Source: Sedimentisphaerales bacterium
GTDB lineage: Bacteria; Planctomycetota; Phycisphaerae; Sedimentisphaerales; Anaerobacaceae
Assembly: GCA_016933985.1 (NCBI GenBank)
Contig: JAFGTU010000343.1
Span: forward strand, 1-8,498
Reading direction: 5' to 3'
Length of the DNA: 8,498 bases
Below the pieces are notes generated by a model. It did no database searches and was not told the DNA's origin. It worked only from the letters and a program-made list of their open reading frames with translations. Position numbers and translations under genes: made by a program. Shown one piece after another: positions 7,166 through 8,498 of the stretch. Position 1 is the stretch's first letter. Every line of letters begins with the position of its first letter.

Positions 7166-7194
7166 ATTCTATACAATTACTCGGGCAATGTCAA
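7166..7194 (-). promoter_or_regulatory. Sigma70-type promoter for the giant CotH protein
   Basis: On the - strand TTGACA (7189-7194, 6/6 to consensus), a 17-nt spacer (7172-7188) and TAGAAT (7166-7171, 5/6 to TATAAT). The start would lie near 7159, giving a leader of about 112 nt before the ATG. Position, spacing and match quality all favour a real promoter, so the CotH gene need not depend on read-through from proA. Confidence 0.65.
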
Positions 7195-7205
7195 GGCCAA
7201 AGGCG

Positions 7206-7241
7206 TCTGAGACTCCGGCATTTTCTCATAAAAGCCTCAGA
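7206..7241 (-). repeat. Imperfect long hairpin between proA and the CotH promoter
   Basis: Outer arms TCTGAG (7206-7211) and CTCAGA (7236-7241) enclose an inner stem made of a GC pair step and TTTT/AAAA around a CTCAT loop, with a bulge on one side. It lies about 135-170 nt after the proA stop and 12 bases upstream of the CotH -35 box. It may end proA transcripts or bind a regulator. It lacks a clear U-tract in either direction, so the terminator reading is weak. The remaining gap, 7242-7374, shows nothing recognisable. Confidence 0.35.
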
Positions 7242-7374
7242 ATCAACTCTTTGTGCAGCCAAGAACATCTTTTCACTGCTTCGAGCGAGACCCCTTTAGC
7301 ATACCCTATTTCTGTTATCGGCCTACCCGGGGGAACTGAACGCGTTGCCAACTCCAAACAGCGCGCTGCCAGGA

Positions 7375-8498
7375 TCATGGCAAGTTTTCGGGGGCGATTT
7401 TTTTGTGGGTGAAGGGCCTGGCGTTTTGACCGGAGTAGCCGGCTACGATTTGTCCGGTCCCTCTCAGTTTGTATTTGTATATGACGAGCCCTTCGAGTCC
7501 TACGGGGCCTCTGGCATGTATTTTGTTGGTGCTGATTCCGACTTCAGCTCCGAGGCCGTATCGGAAGCCGTCGCTGAAGCGCGTACTGCAGTTGTGGAAT
7601 ACGTTGGCTGAATCGACGAGGCTCATAAATTGCTCGGCTGCCTCTCTGTTTGCAGTTACAATTGCGTCGGTATGGCCTGAGCCGTAGCGGTTGATGTGGT
7701 CTATTGCCTCGTCCAGGCCGGCGACAACCTTTATCGAGAGGATGTAGTCGAGGTATTCAGTGGACCAGTCTTCTTCGGTCGCCGGCTTGACGTCTATTAT
7801 CTCGGCGGTTTTTTCGCATCCGCGAAGCTCGACGTTTCTCTGATCCAAAGCGGCCTTGACTTCGGGCAGGAATTCCTGGGCGATTTTACTGTCGATGAGC
7901 AGCGTCTCGGCGGCATTGCAGACCGCGACGTACTGGCACTTGGAATCGACGACGATATCGACAGCCATATCGAGATCCGCATCGCCGTCAACATAGACGT
8001 GGCAAATGCCCTCGGCGTGGCCGAGGACGGGGATATTGGTGTTGTCCATAATATAGCGGACGAACTCGTTGGAGCCTCGGGGGATAATCAGGTCGATATG
8101 CTCATCCTGGGATAGCATCTCGGCGACGTCCTGGCGGGTTTCGAGGAGTTGAGTCCAGCCTTCGGGCATGCCGGCTTTTTCGCTCGCCTCGGCGATTATC
8201 CGGGATAGGATTCTATTAGTATTGACGGCTTCGCTGCCGCCCTTGAGCAGGACGGCGTTGCCGCTCTTGAGGCAGAGGGTGGAGATTTGGACGAGGGCAT
8301 CGGGGCGAGACTCGAAGACGACTCCGATAACCCCGATGGGGCAGCTAACCTTGTATAGGTCCAGGCCGGTATCAAGCTCGGTGGCGGAAATAACCTGACC
8401 GACCGGGTCGGGCAATCTTATCAGACTTTCGATACCCTCGCAGACGTCGCTCAGCTTGGCTTCGTCGAACTTGAGGCGTTTGAGCAGGGGGGCGGCCA
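7375..8498 (-). CDS. proA: Gamma-glutamyl phosphate reductase (glutamate-5-semialdehyde dehydrogenase), 5' end beyond the window
   Basis: Second enzyme of proline synthesis from glutamate: a cytosolic NADPH-dependent reduction of gamma-glutamyl phosphate to glutamate semialdehyde, after ProB. Seen, in visible-fragment numbering from the codon at 8494-8496: VSCPIGVIGVVFESRPDA (50-67), LKSGNAVLLKGGSEA (76-90), PRGSNEFVRYI (139-149), the active-site segment QYVAVCNAAETLL with catalytic Cys193 (codon 7918-7920), YGSGHTDAIVT (271-281), and STRFSDGFRYGLGAEVGIST (304-323) followed by HARGPVGLEGL. The 373 visible residues, against about 417-430 for the family, mean that roughly the first 50-70 are off the right edge. 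A TTG at 8413-8415 is internal, not the start, because the frame continues with family-like LLKRLKFDEAKLSDV. The C-terminus, FTHKK plus seven residues, is slightly extended. proB is not visible. Confidence 0.97.
   Translation of the reverse strand, partial: AAPLLKRLKFDEAKLSDVCEGIESLIRLPDPVGQVISATELDTGLDLYKVSCPIGVIGVVFESRPDALVQISTLCLKSGNAVLLKGGSEAVNTNRILSRIIAEASEKAGMPEGWTQLLETRQDVAEMLSQDEHIDLIIPRGSNEFVRYIMDNTNIPVLGHAEGICHVYVDGDADLDMAVDIVVDSKCQYVAVCNAAETLLIDSKIAQEFLPEVKAALDQRNVELRGCEKTAEIIDVKPATEEDWSTEYLDYILSIKVVAGLDEAIDHINRYGSGHTDAIVTANREAAEQFMSLVDSANVFHNCSTRFSDGFRYGLGAEVGISTNKIHARGPVGLEGLVIYKYKLRGTGQIVAGYSGQNARPFTHKKIAPENLP

Noticed and set aside
7696..8115. 139-codon + strand open frame
   Set aside because: Antisense to proA, whose motifs are unmistakable.
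8413..8415. TTG as the start of proA
   Set aside because: The frame continues upstream to the window edge with conserved ProA sequence, so the true start lies outside.
1..8498. CRISPR array, insertion sequence or transposase, integrase
   Set aside because: No regularly spaced repeats and no recognisable transposase or integrase motifs on either strand. The element inferred from the tRNA scar has no recombinase within this window.

Overview
The window most likely comes from a planctomycete of the Phycisphaerae, probably Sedimentisphaerales-like. This rests on three things: a very large secreted CotH/lamin-tail protein with a dockerin-type EF-hand pair placed directly after the signal peptide, an ABC-2 permease of a style common in Planctomycetota, and moderately GC-rich coding sequence. 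The lineage is an inference from protein style; no 16S or other marker is present.

Layout, left to right. Positions 1-894 hold the C-terminal half of an ABC-2 type permease on the + strand. Its expected N-terminal half is not in the same frame, because there is an in-frame stop at 34-36. Positions 895-1226 are A+T-rich and have no convincing gene. Position 1227 begins a 47-nt 3' fragment of a tRNA with anticodon CAT, best matched to tRNA-Ile2. It ends at 1273 with the discriminator base and has no acceptor 5' strand or D-arm in front of it. This is the usual scar left where an element has integrated into a tRNA gene, so it probably marks the boundary between foreign or rearranged DNA on the left and the ancestral chromosome on the right.

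Positions 1389-7046 (- strand) encode one 1885-residue exported protein. In order it has a signal peptide, a dockerin-like pair, a lamin-tail domain, a beta-sandwich module with a discoidin-like module inserted in it, a chitobiase-C-like domain, a CotH kinase core, a second beta-sandwich module without the insertion, a second chitobiase-C-like domain and three more lamin-tail domains. It has its own near-consensus sigma70-type promoter, a leader of about 112 nt with a hairpin at its 5' end, and a strong Shine-Dalgarno sequence.

Positions 7375-8498 (- strand) hold most of proA, gamma-glutamyl phosphate reductase of proline synthesis, which runs off the right edge. The 328-nt gap between proA and the CotH gene contains the promoter and two inverted repeats, so the CotH gene is probably a separate transcription unit. 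The genes do not form one pathway. The points of most interest are the tRNA scar and the architecture of the giant CotH protein.
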